Assembly (NCBI GenBank): GCA_002424495.1
Contig: DIKH01000151.1
Location: forward strand, 1-8,067
Direction: 5' to 3'
Length of the DNA: 8,067 nt
Source of the DNA: Desulfobacteraceae bacterium UBA5623
GTDB lineage: Bacteria > Desulfobacterota > DSM-4660 > Desulfatiglandales > Desulfatiglandaceae
The notes under the pieces were generated by a model. That model did no database searches, had not been told where the DNA came from, and saw only the letters and a program-made list of their open reading frames with translations. Shown in pieces: positions 1 through 6,574 of this stretch (position 1 is its first letter; each line of letters opens with the position of its first letter). A program made the translations under genes and the position numbers.

Positions 1-2
1 CC

Positions 3-107
3 GAAGCCGAACGCGAGCGAATGGAAGCCGCTGGAGCGTATGAGCGTGTTTGCGGGGAAGAGTCCGACATCGATGCTCGTCCTGATGGAAAATATGTGTT
101 TAATTAA
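3..107 (+). CDS. C-terminal end of an unidentified protein (5' end outside the window)
   Basis: Frame 3 is open from the first base and ends at a TAA at 105-107, giving 34 residues. They begin EAERERMEAAGAYE and end DIDARPDGKYVFN. The composition is charged and protein-like: an acidic/basic helix followed by a polar tail. The other two + strand frames look less like protein; one stops early and the other would run into the neighbouring gene. The stop lies 15 bp from the 3' end of the convergent glycosyltransferase gene, a normal tail-to-tail spacing. I do not recognise the family from this fragment, and no function can be assigned. Confidence 0.5.
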   Translation, partial: EAERERMEAAGAYERVCGEESDIDARPDGKYVFN

Positions 108-122
108 ACAGGCATGTTCCGG

Positions 123-977
123 TCAGATGACATTCAGGATGATCTTTTCTAAGGCGTCACAATTGAACCAGTCTTCGCCGAGCCTCAGCGATACATTAGT
201 CCCCCTCGGATGCCAGACGCGGGGATCATAATCCGTGAATATGGTGATGGTGAAAAGGCCGGAGACGCCTGCGAGGTGCGCCATGCCGGAGTCGTTGGAA
301 ACAAAGATGCCGCCTGTTTCAAAGAAGCTCTTGACATCACTGAGATCGTCAATGGATATCGTCTCCGGTATATCTACCCGTAAACCGGCAGGGCTCATCA
401 TGCGCGCCTGAACGCCCTTTGATCGTAGAGACTCATAGAGGGTCACAAAATTTTCCGGTTCCCACTTCTCCTTTTCAAAACCTTTTTCCGGGTACAGGAT
501 AACCCGTGGTGATTTTTGCCATAGTATCTCTTTTTTGACAGCCTCTATGTTGAATTGCGCGAGCTGTGCAAGCTGATACTCCTCAACATGAACGTCTTCA
601 TTTTCGTCGTTTGTTGCGCTGACCCCTGACCGCTGACCCCTGACCTCTTTCTCAGGGTACATGTCGATGAAGATCATCGGGTCGAGGGAGATCTCCTGCC
701 AGCGTCTCCTCAGTTCACCCTTCCTGTCTTTGCCGATAAAGATGACCCGCTTCCATTTTATATTCGTTGCCTCTTTGGAAAAAAGATAGAGCCAGTGCCG
801 GGATTCGACACCATGTATCCTGAGAAAATATCCCGGAAACAGATGAAAGAACCGTTTTGTGCCGACAGCGACAATAGTATTCCCGAAATGATTGCGCAGC
901 GATAAGAATACAGACTCAGAGAGACAGACGTCACCGAGCCCGCCGAGATGTATGAGGAGTATTTCGTTATCTGCCAA
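123..977 (-). CDS. Glycosyltransferase family 9 protein (heptosyltransferase-like)
   Basis: The 284-residue protein resembles ADP-heptose:LPS heptosyltransferases, cytoplasmic GT-B enzymes that build the lipopolysaccharide core. The N-terminus (NEILLIHLGGLGDVCLSES, residues 4-22) matches the family's first strand and Gly-rich turn. Residues 170-188 (KWEPENFVTLYESLRSKG) match the start of the second Rossmann domain. Residues 227-236 (SNDSGMAHLA) are the family's donor-binding signature. It is shorter than usual (about 330-350). The start is TTG at 977: GGAG (988-985) lies 7 nt upstream, no ATG precedes the conserved first strand, and the frame upstream has no better start. Residues 111-120 are encoded by a 14-bp tandem repeat and look like an insertion between the two domains. 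The acceptor sugar cannot be told; a heptosyltransferase or another nucleotide-sugar transferase are both possible. Confidence 0.85.
   Translation of the reverse strand: MADNEILLIHLGGLGDVCLSESVFLSLRNHFGNTIVAVGTKRFFHLFPGYFLRIHGVESRHWLYLFSKEATNIKWKRVIFIGKDRKGELRRRWQEISLDPMIFIDMYPEKEVRGQRSGVSATNDENEDVHVEEYQLAQLAQFNIEAVKKEILWQKSPRVILYPEKGFEKEKWEPENFVTLYESLRSKGVQARMMSPAGLRVDIPETISIDDLSDVKSFFETGGIFVSNDSGMAHLAGVSGLFTITIFTDYDPRVWHPRGTNVSLRLGEDWFNCDALEKIILNVI
618..645. repeat. Exact 14-bp tandem repeat inside the glycosyltransferase gene
   Basis: The unit gctgacccctgacc occurs twice without a mismatch (618-631 and 632-645), and each unit itself contains two imperfect TGACC steps. Read on the - strand it encodes residues of the GT9 protein (approximately VRGQRSGVSA), a stretch that matches no family motif. 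The sequence looks like intergenic repeat material captured by a coding region. Confidence 0.8.
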
Positions 978-1084
978 TTGAACGCTCCGGGTGTTTCCGT
1001 AACATTGTAACGAAAAAAGAATATTGAATGCAAGGCAGTCACTGTGTTACATTCGCATAAATAACTATCAGGGGTTCAGGCCGC

Positions 1085-2050
1085 ATGTCACCGTCCGCAA
1101 AGAAAAAGATTATAAAACCGGGAAGGCTCCATGAAGGGGGAAAGATATGCATTGTTTCGCCGGCATCACCCTCTCTGACAACAACATATTACGAGAAGGG
1201 CAGGTCAGTCCTTGGTGAAATGGGCTATCATGTCGTGCCGGGCAGGCATGTCCATGACAGGCATCTCCTCTTCGCGGGCGACGCGCAGGCGCGGGCAGCA
1301 GATATCAACAGCGCCTTTCGGGATGAATCGATCAAGGCCATCATCTGTACCCGGGGCGGCTGCGGTACTGCCCAGATCCTCCCTTATATTGATTTTCCGA
1401 CCATCGCAAAACACCCGAAGATATTTGTCGGTTATAGCGACATTACGGCATTGCAGTTGGCCATATTCCAGAGAACGGGGTTGGTAACATTCTACGGACC
1501 CATGGTGTCAACAGACTTCGGGAAACAATTGACAGGCTATACCGGGAGAAGCTTCCTCAATGTGCTCACAAACACCGGCAACGGGATTGAGCTCAAGAAC
1601 CCGGTGAAGAAAGAGATGACCACCATAGTCCCCGGAAAGGCTGAGGGTCGACTGACAGGCGGCTGCCTTTCCATCGTTGTCGCTTCTCTGGGAACCCCGT
1701 ATGAGATCGACACAAACAATGCGATCCTTTTCTTTGAGGACATCGATGAAAAACCGCACAGGATCGACAGATATTTAACACAGCTTACCCTCGCGGGAAA
1801 ATTCCGGCAGGCGCGGGGCATTATATTCGGCACATTCCAACGGTGCAGCTACACCACTCGTGACAATTACTATAAATATGGGGCAACCCTTCTTGATATT
1901 ATACGCGAACGAATCATCCCCCTTGGGATCCCCTGTATCTTCGGCCTCCAGTTCGGCCATGTACGCAACAAGCTCACCATGCCGATCGGCGTCACCGCCG
2001 CGCTCGATGCAACCAACAAACGGGTTACCGTAGAGGCAGCGGTAACGTAA
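1085..2050 (+). CDS. LD-carboxypeptidase, peptidase family S66 (muramoyltetrapeptide carboxypeptidase type)
   Basis: This serine peptidase family removes the terminal D-alanine from tetrapeptide stems of peptidoglycan during cytoplasmic cell-wall recycling. Related MccF proteins cleave microcin C7. The family's Ser-Glu-His triad is visible: Ser118 in GYSDIT (residues 116-121), Glu218 in FFEDIDE (216-222) and His292 in QFGHVRNK (289-296). The N-terminus (KPGRLHEGGKICIVSPASP, 11-29) is the typical opening of the family, and TRGGCG (89-94) and FYGPM (136-140) follow in the expected order. The length of 321 residues is normal. There is no signal peptide, so it acts in the cytoplasm. ATG at 1085 is the only start before the conserved N-terminus; the ribosome binding site is weak (AGGGG at 1069-1073, or AGG closer in). 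It is divergent from the GT9 gene, and a CoA-transferase follows 85 bp on. LdcA-like versus MccF-like specificity cannot be decided here. Confidence 0.93.
   Translation: MSPSAKKKIIKPGRLHEGGKICIVSPASPSLTTTYYEKGRSVLGEMGYHVVPGRHVHDRHLLFAGDAQARAADINSAFRDESIKAIICTRGGCGTAQILPYIDFPTIAKHPKIFVGYSDITALQLAIFQRTGLVTFYGPMVSTDFGKQLTGYTGRSFLNVLTNTGNGIELKNPVKKEMTTIVPGKAEGRLTGGCLSIVVASLGTPYEIDTNNAILFFEDIDEKPHRIDRYLTQLTLAGKFRQARGIIFGTFQRCSYTTRDNYYKYGATLLDIIRERIIPLGIPCIFGLQFGHVRNKLTMPIGVTAALDATNKRVTVEAAVT
2024..2046 (+). other. Hairpin at the 3' end of the LD-carboxypeptidase gene
   Basis: GTTACCG (2024-2030) and CGGTAAC (2040-2046) form a perfect 7-bp inverted repeat with a 9-nt loop, ending directly before the TAA stop at 2048-2050. 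No T tract follows, so it is not a standard intrinsic terminator. It could be chance or an mRNA 3'-end stabilising hairpin. Confidence 0.3.
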
Positions 2051-2073
2051 ATGCCCGTATGAACGGCAGCGGC

Positions 2074-2079
2074 TATAAT
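2074..2079 (+). promoter_or_regulatory. Possible -10 element upstream of the CoA-transferase gene
   Basis: A perfect TATAAT lies in the gap between the LD-carboxypeptidase and CoA-transferase genes, 57 nt before the likely ATG. No good -35 hexamer is found 16-18 nt upstream, so the call rests on the -10 match alone. Confidence 0.25.
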
Positions 2080-2122
2080 CGGAACAGTAGAATCAGCAAG
2101 AAGATTATGATCAGTACTTGAT

Positions 2123-2128
2123 AAGGAG
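2123..2128 (+). promoter_or_regulatory. Ribosome binding site that sets the CoA-transferase start
   Basis: AAGGAG stands 7 nt before the ATG at 2136. It lies downstream of the alternative TTG at 2118, which therefore cannot use it. Confidence 0.75.
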
Positions 2129-2135
2129 CCTGGAT

Positions 2136-3437
2136 ATGTATGAACATGAATATCAGAAGAAGCTCGTTGCACCGGAGAAGGCCATAGCAGCCATCAGAGA
2201 CGGCGATATGCTGGTTCATGGTCTCGCACTGGCAGAGCCTCCGGCCCTGCTCAGGGCGATTGCAGACAGGTTAAGGGCAGGGGACCTGAAGCGAATCAAG
2301 GTATTTTCCTCCCTTCCACTTAAACATGCCTGCGACACAATACTTGCAGTGGATCTGATGGATTGTGTGGATGCCTATTCCCAGTTTGTCAGTTCCGGTG
2401 AGCGTGGGCTCGTCAGTACAGGACTTGCCAGCTTCGTGCCCAACCACCTCCATCAGATGCCGAGACTCCTCACTGAATTCATCGGAGTTGATGTGTGTGT
2501 GACCATGGTTTCGCCTGTGGATCAGAGTGGATATTTCTCCTTCGGTACGGCAAACGACTTTACCTCTACCGCAGCCCGTGCAGCCAGGGTGCTTATCGTC
2601 GAGGTGAACCGTTTTATGCCCAGGGTCTTCGGCGATTCCTCCATCCATATTTCCGAGGTGGATGCAATCGTCGAGAATCATGAACCGATTTTTACGCCGC
2701 TGAACCCTGAGTCCAGGCCGGAGGATGAGATTATCGGGAAGGCTATTGCAGAGATGGTCCCGGACGGTGCCTGCCTGCAGCTCGGTATCGGGGCCCTCCC
2801 GAACGCAGTGGCAGCGTATCTGGAAGGGCATAAAGATCTGGGCATCCATACGGAGGTCTTCGGACCTGCAATGGTCAACCTTATAAAAAAGGGCGTTATA
2901 ACGGGATCGAAGAAAACACTCCATCCACGGAAACATGTGTTTACGGTTGCCATTGGCGATCAGGAGATGCTTGACTTTATGGACAACAACCCTGCCATGA
3001 AGAGTTACCCCTGCTCCTATACAAACCACCCGTCAGTCATTGCGCAGAACGCCCGGATGGTCTCCATTAATGCCGTGCTGGAGGTTGACCTTACGGGTCA
3101 ATGCAATGCAGAATTCCTCTACGGGCATCAATTCAGCGGGACAGGAGGTCAGTTGGATTTTGTACGGGGCGCCTTCGATGCGAAGGAAGGCAAGTCGATC
3201 CTTGCCTTTTACTCCACTGCTGACCACGGAAAGACTTCGAGGATTGTGGACTGCCTTGAACAGGGAGCCACGATAACAACCCCCCGGACGGACACACATT
3301 ATCTTATTACAGAATACGGCACTGCAAATCTGAAGGGAAAATCGACAAAGGAAAGGGCGTTGGCAATTATAGAGTTGGCACACCCTGAGTTCCGGGAGGA
3401 ACTGCTCCGGAAGGCAGAAGAGATGTATCTCATCTAA
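2136..3437 (+). CDS. Acetyl-CoA hydrolase/transferase family protein (4-hydroxybutyrate CoA-transferase-like)
   Basis: Enzymes of this family move CoA between acetyl-CoA and short carboxylic acids such as 4-hydroxybutyrate, butyrate or succinate, through a glutamyl-CoA intermediate. From the ATG at 2136 the protein is 433 residues, typical for the family. Visible motifs are LGIGALPNAV (residues 216-225, the GxGxxP CoA-binding turn), GIHTEVFGPAM (236-246, with the presumed catalytic Glu240), GTGGQLDFVRGA (335-346) and ITEYGTANLKGKSTKERA (391-408). A TTG at 2118 would add six residues, but AAGGAG at 2123-2128 lies 7 nt before ATG 2136 and decides the start. There is no signal peptide, so it is cytoplasmic. 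The usual ‘TEMxSDG’ wording after the Glu is here TEVFGPA, so the acyl substrate may differ. No pathway partner is adjacent, so the substrate stays open. Confidence 0.9.
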   Translation: MYEHEYQKKLVAPEKAIAAIRDGDMLVHGLALAEPPALLRAIADRLRAGDLKRIKVFSSLPLKHACDTILAVDLMDCVDAYSQFVSSGERGLVSTGLASFVPNHLHQMPRLLTEFIGVDVCVTMVSPVDQSGYFSFGTANDFTSTAARAARVLIVEVNRFMPRVFGDSSIHISEVDAIVENHEPIFTPLNPESRPEDEIIGKAIAEMVPDGACLQLGIGALPNAVAAYLEGHKDLGIHTEVFGPAMVNLIKKGVITGSKKTLHPRKHVFTVAIGDQEMLDFMDNNPAMKSYPCSYTNHPSVIAQNARMVSINAVLEVDLTGQCNAEFLYGHQFSGTGGQLDFVRGAFDAKEGKSILAFYSTADHGKTSRIVDCLEQGATITTPRTDTHYLITEYGTANLKGKSTKERALAIIELAHPEFREELLRKAEEMYLI

Positions 3438-3456
3438 AGAAGCGAAAAGGTGAACT

Positions 3457-3486
3457 CCAAGAGTGCCATATGCGCTCTCTGGTTTT
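3457..3486 (+). terminator. Probable terminator hairpin between convergent genes
   Basis: GAGTGC (3461-3466) pairs with GCGCTC (3472-3477) across a 5-nt loop with one G-U pair. CCA (3457-3459) and TGG (3480-3482) extend the stem past small bulges. TTTT (3483-3486) follows. It starts 20 nt after the CoA-transferase stop and ends 11 nt before the cupin stop on the other strand. The + strand T tract is short, and the - strand has only a later TTTT, so termination may be modest. Confidence 0.45.
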
Positions 3487-3492
3487 CATTAA

Positions 3493-3810
3493 TTATGATC
3501 TGATCATGGTTAATAACATTTTAAAATTACTGACGGCCTTTAGGGCATGCGGTTCATGAGCGGGCATTATAATTATCTCCCCTTGTTTCAGGTAAAATGG
3601 TTTTCCTGAGATACTGATCTCCACCTCTCCGTCAAGAACCTGGACCAGGGCATCAAAAGGAGCTGTATGTTCGCTTAACCCCTGACCCATGTCAAATGCG
3701 AATAAAGTAACCGTCCCCGTATTTTTCTCAATGATAGTTTTACTGACAACCGCCTCCTTTTGATAATTCACCATATCAACCAGGGGATGTGTTGTTACTT
3801 CATTATCCAT
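3493..3810 (-). CDS. Small single-domain cupin protein
   Basis: The 105-residue protein is almost entirely one cupin beta-barrel. Motif 1 is GLSEHTAPFDALVQVLDGE (residues 44-62), with the first metal-ligand position filled by His48. The canonical second His and the Glu are replaced, so metal binding may be atypical. Motif 2 is GEIIIMPAHEPHALKA (77-92), with His85 and His88 as possible ligands. There is no signal peptide, so it is cytoplasmic. Start: ATG at 3810 with AAAGGAG (3824-3818) 7 nt upstream. The DUF488 gene ends 92 bp upstream on the same strand, so the two may be cotranscribed. Cupins of this size act as small-molecule sensors, isomerases or dioxygenase-like proteins; the sequence alone does not choose between these. 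The fold is secure and the function unknown. Confidence 0.9.
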   Translation of the reverse strand: MDNEVTTHPLVDMVNYQKEAVVSKTIIEKNTGTVTLFAFDMGQGLSEHTAPFDALVQVLDGEVEISISGKPFYLKQGEIIIMPAHEPHALKAVSNFKMLLTMIRS

Positions 3811-3902
3811 TTGTTCTCTCCTTTCAATTGCTTATTTTGTTCCCTGTCAATATCCGGCCCCTTTGTTTCTTTTATGCGATTGGCTGAAACTTGTTGGCGG
3901 TC

Positions 3903-4340
3903 TTAGATGATGTGCCCGATCTGAACATTCCCCCATTTGTTCTTGAGATATTCTGCCACAAGACGACGATGACAATGGGTAGGTTTATCTTCGCTGCACA
4001 GCAGACAGGCGTCTTCAAGGGATTTACGAGTAACCTTGTGCTCGACCTGCCGTGCGGTCAGTAGCTTTATGAACTGACGCTCAAACAGGTCCCAGTCACC
4101 ATTCTGTTTCTTGTATTCATCCATTATTTCCTGCGTGGGTGCAAGCTCAGGGAGGTGTACATAGTCGATATTGCAGATCGCCCTCAAAAAATAGCGGAGG
4201 TCATCACGCTTGGTAAAGCCTGCCAACTGCGAAACATTATTCAGCCGCACATCCACCAGTTTTCTGACGCCTGCGAGCTGCAGTCTGGTGAAGAAGGACT
4301 CAGCCGACTTCTTCGTGAAACCAATCGTGAAGATCTTCAT
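3903..4340 (-). CDS. DUF488 family protein
   Basis: From the ATG at 4340 the protein is 145 residues. Family hallmarks are IFTIGFTKKSAESFF (residues 3-17), LVDVRLNN (28-35), and a C-terminal ACLLCSEDKPTHCHRRLVAEYL (111-132). That last stretch has Cys112, Cys115, Cys123, His124 and Arg125, the conserved CxxC...CHR cluster of the family, which looks suited to metal binding or thiol chemistry. No biochemical role is established for this family that I can state. An upstream in-frame start at 4370 would add ten Arg-rich residues, but AAAGGAGGTCC (4354-4344) sits just before 4340 and overlaps that extension, which favours 4340. The gene is followed by a cupin 92 bp downstream. Its leader contains the compact copy of the repeat described below. 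Confidence 0.9.
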   Translation of the reverse strand: MKIFTIGFTKKSAESFFTRLQLAGVRKLVDVRLNNVSQLAGFTKRDDLRYFLRAICNIDYVHLPELAPTQEIMDEYKKQNGDWDLFERQFIKLLTARQVEHKVTRKSLEDACLLCSEDKPTHCHRRLVAEYLKNKWGNVQIGHII

Positions 4341-4343
4341 CGT

Positions 4344-4354
4344 GGACCTCCTTT
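4344..4354 (-). promoter_or_regulatory. Very strong ribosome binding site of the DUF488 gene
   Basis: AAAGGAGGTCC on the - strand is close to a perfect anti-Shine-Dalgarno match, with AGGAGGT 5 nt before the ATG at 4340. It decides the start against the longer reading from 4370. Confidence 0.8.
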
Positions 4355-4383
4355 CCCTGCGATGCCTCACCGTTCAGGTTATT

Positions 4384-4465
4384 AATCTTCCTCCAAAGGT
4401 CATAAAAATGCAATGAAATTTTTTGCCACAACTTACGGGTACGTCGCTATCAGCCAATAAAGAAC
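4384..4465. repeat. Dispersed intergenic repeat, compact copy
   Basis: Bases 4384-4427 match 7743-7786 at 42 of 44 positions, including a perfect 31-base run. Bases 4431-4465 match 7941-7980, with an exact 20-base block (4436-4455 against 7948-7967) and then a looser A-rich tail. The two halves are 3 bp apart here and 154 bp apart in the other copy. The orientation relative to the downstream - strand gene is the same in both. Codon-breaking differences argue against coding function. Confidence 0.8.
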
Positions 4466-4500
4466 AAAAAAGATTAAAAGACTTGACCTCACAGCACATG

Positions 4501-4543
4501 TTACCTTGAAATATCTGTTGACATCACAGAATTTTCAAGGTAA
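4501..4543 (+). promoter_or_regulatory. 43-bp imperfect palindrome in the leader of the AAA ATPase gene
   Basis: TTACCTTGAAA (4501-4511) is perfectly inverted in TTTCAAGGTAA (4533-4543). Inside, TCTGT (4514-4518) pairs with ACAGA (4526-4530) around a 7-nt loop, leaving one 2x2 mismatch. The right arm ends 9 nt before the ATG at 4553 and holds the only SD-like AAGG (4537-4540). GGTAA (4539-4543) can alternatively pair with TTACC at 4548-4552. A TTGACA lies in the loop (4518-4523), 17 nt before a poor -10, TAATAG (4541-4546). An operator, or an RNA hairpin hiding the ribosome binding site, are both possible. Confidence 0.7.
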
Positions 4544-4552
4544 TAGTTTACC

Positions 4553-5707
4553 ATGATCGACAGGGATTATGAGATAAACAAGCTCCTTTCCCTTCTAAAG
4601 CACTATCGCGTTGTCGGGATCATCGGGGCACGCCAGGTCGGGAAAACAACGCTGGCACGCGCTCTTCTGAACCGCGTACAAGGTTCCTCATTTTACTATG
4701 ATCTTGAAAATCCGGAAGATCTGGCACGCCTTGCAGACCCGATGCTTACCCTCAAGAGTTTAAAGGGGCTTGTTGTTATCGATGAGATACAAAGGCTTCC
4801 GGAACTTTTCCCCATCCTCAGGGTACTTGCAGACCGCCTGAAGGCATCGGCGCGCTTCTTGGTTCTCGGAAGCGCCTCCCCTGAACTCCTCCGTCAAGGA
4901 TCTGAATCTCTTGCAGGCAGAATTGCATATCATGAACTTGGGGGGTTCTCACTGGATGAGGTCGGGATAAAAAACCGCCAGCGGTTGTGGTTGCGGGGGG
5001 GATTCCCCCGGTCGTACCTCGCCCCTTCTGATACGTTAAGCGAGGAATGGCGCCGGGGATTCATAGGGACCTTTCTCGAAAGAGACCTCCCGCAGTTGGG
5101 AGTCGCTATCCGCTCAACCACCCTGCACCGGTTCTGGAGCATGCTCGCTCATTATCATGGCCAGATATGGAATGCCTCTGAATTCGGGCGGTCTTTTGGA
5201 GTTGCCGATACGACTGTCCGCAATTATCTTGACCTGCTGTCATCCGCGCTGGTTGTGAGGCAACTGCAACCATGGCATGAAAATATCTCAAAGCGCCAGG
5301 TTAAATCACCCAAGGTATATATCGCGGACAGCGGCCTGCTGCACGCGTTGCTTGGCATCAAAACCCGCAACGACCTGGAAAGACATCCCAAAATTGGGGC
5401 ATCGTGGGAGGGGTTTGTCATCGAGCAGATTGTCCGCCGGACAGGATTCAGAAAAGAGGATTGTTTTTTCTGGGCGACCCATGCAGGCGCGGAACTTGAC
5501 CTTCTCGTAGTCAGGGGAAGGAACAGGCTTGGTTTTGAGGTCAAGCTGACCGGCTCCCCTCGCGTAACCCCCTCGATGCGGAGCGCTCTTTCAGATCTGA
5601 AACTCCAGCGCTTGTATGTAATTCACGCAGGTGAAGAGACCTTCCAGCTTGAGAAAAAGATCCAAGCCGTTGCCTTACCCCGATTATTAGAGGATCTTCC
5701 TGCTTAA
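4553..5707 (+). CDS. AAA ATPase with C-terminal DUF4143 domain
   Basis: The 384-residue protein belongs to the large family of AAA ATPases with a DUF4143 tail, common in bacteria and archaea and often scattered in many copies, with no agreed function. Walker A is GARQVGKTT (residues 25-33), Walker B LVVIDE (73-78), and a sensor-1-like GSAS follows at 106-109. WNASEFGRSFGVADTTVRNYLDLLSSALVV (206-235) reads as a winged-helix DNA-binding segment. The C-terminus has a PD-(D/E)XK-nuclease-like pattern: Glu286 in ASWEGFVIE, Asp316 in AELDLLV, and Glu329/Lys331 in GFEVKLT. Length and order are complete and intact. The ATG at 4553 starts the usual short N-terminal helix; the ribosome binding site is poor and lies within the palindrome. 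The gene is convergent with the permease and has no obvious operon partner. Confidence 0.92.
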   Translation: MIDRDYEINKLLSLLKHYRVVGIIGARQVGKTTLARALLNRVQGSSFYYDLENPEDLARLADPMLTLKSLKGLVVIDEIQRLPELFPILRVLADRLKASARFLVLGSASPELLRQGSESLAGRIAYHELGGFSLDEVGIKNRQRLWLRGGFPRSYLAPSDTLSEEWRRGFIGTFLERDLPQLGVAIRSTTLHRFWSMLAHYHGQIWNASEFGRSFGVADTTVRNYLDLLSSALVVRQLQPWHENISKRQVKSPKVYIADSGLLHALLGIKTRNDLERHPKIGASWEGFVIEQIVRRTGFRKEDCFFWATHAGAELDLLVVRGRNRLGFEVKLTGSPRVTPSMRSALSDLKLQRLYVIHAGEETFQLEKKIQAVALPRLLEDLPA

Positions 5708-5860
5708 TGTCTGTCTGATCCCTTATGCCTAAGCGCCTCAACTCGACCAGACACTCCATGTGGTGCACTGTCAGGCTTTACGTGTTGCACTTTGAAGTGG
5801 AATTCACCAGCCCCCCCCACAGCCGCTCACGACCGAATCCCATAGTTTTTCTTTATCTTT

Positions 5861-6574
5861 TTAATGATCAAAATGGAAGTGCACCCTGCATTGTTCACCG
5901 TTAACAGACGATTTAATACTATCTGTATTCTTTGACATCAGGAAACTGGAGAGCGCTGGAAGAGGGTTTTCATCCTGAAGGAGTTCAGCCACCGACGGCT
6001 GCTTTTCTGAAAATTTCACAGGCAACCCTTTGTACGAGATGTATACATCGAGATTGAACTCATCAAAGGTCACACGTACCTTCAGGTTTTCCTTTGAAAT
6101 CCCTGACTGTGCGACGGATTCCAGGAATTCATTTATTACCGATGCCACTCGGTACACGACATCCTTCAGGGCGCCCCACTGGGAACCGTGATGTTCCATG
6201 AAGGTAAATATCTTATCCGATGAATCCATGCCGGGCCTCAGCTCTATTTCAACGGATTTTGAGATACCGATGCGGAGAAAAAGGTTCAAGATGATCGCAC
6301 ATACGGTAGCCAGGGACAGAGACGAACTGAAAAAAGGCTGGATCCATGGATGGGCATGTTTAAATAACCCAGGCACAAGATCAACGCTCAGACCGAAGAC
6401 AACCGAAATGCCTATTACAAAGGTCTTTCTCGCGTCTATCATCCGCGATGTTATAATCTGGATGCCTGCAAGGATCATAAAGCTTGCGGCGAATATCAAG
6501 CTTGCACCCATCACCGGGGTCGGCATGATGACAAAAATCGAGGCGAGCCTGGAAAAAAAGGCGCTGAATATCAA
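5861..6574 (-). CDS. NCS2 permease, C-terminal part, with a GHKL/HATPase-like extension
   Basis: This 237-residue open frame from a TTG at 6574 is the downstream part of the broken permease; the homologous reading starts earlier, at 6712. Residues 1-104 carry the last membrane segments (SRLASIFVIMPTPVMGASLIF, FVIGISVVFGLSV, LATVCAIILNLFL). From about residue 117 a soluble domain begins. WGALKDVVYRVASVINEFLESV (133-154) resembles the N-box helix of RsbW/SpoIIAB-type ATPases with Glu149, but the Asn four residues on is Ser153. A strand pair around FDEFNLDVYISYKG (170-183) and a final GEQCRVHFHFDH (226-237) fit the fold's core strands. The DxG motif is not intact, so ATP binding is doubtful. The domain call is an inference from pattern. 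The TTG has GGAGG 4 nt upstream (6583-6579), so separate translation cannot be excluded. Confidence 0.6.
   Translation of the reverse strand: MIFSAFFSRLASIFVIMPTPVMGASLIFAASFMILAGIQIITSRMIDARKTFVIGISVVFGLSVDLVPGLFKHAHPWIQPFFSSSLSLATVCAIILNLFLRIGISKSVEIELRPGMDSSDKIFTFMEHHGSQWGALKDVVYRVASVINEFLESVAQSGISKENLKVRVTFDEFNLDVYISYKGLPVKFSEKQPSVAELLQDENPLPALSSFLMSKNTDSIKSSVNGEQCRVHFHFDH

Noticed and set aside
2271..3029. A 252-codon open frame on the - strand opposite the CoA-transferase
   Set aside because: It is rich in His, Cys and Arg with no recognisable motif, and lies fully within a well-supported gene on the other strand. It is a shadow frame.
4384..4430. Shared peptide LHFYDLWRKI encoded on the - strand in both repeat copies
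   Set aside because: The similarity follows from nucleotide identity. One copy has a TAA just before it, and the downstream sequences diverge at once, so it is not a conserved coding segment.
5811..5818. Run of eight C as a phase-variation tract
   Set aside because: It is about 40 bp outside the stop of the permease reading frame and in no promoter I can identify. It does not explain the frameshift at 6713-6716.
5708..5860. Possible insertion-sequence remnant or terminator between the ATPase and the permease
   Set aside because: There are GTGCA/TGCAC and GAATTC-centred dyads, but no clear terminal inverted repeat, target duplication, transposase frame or stem with T tract. I see nothing firm in this gap.
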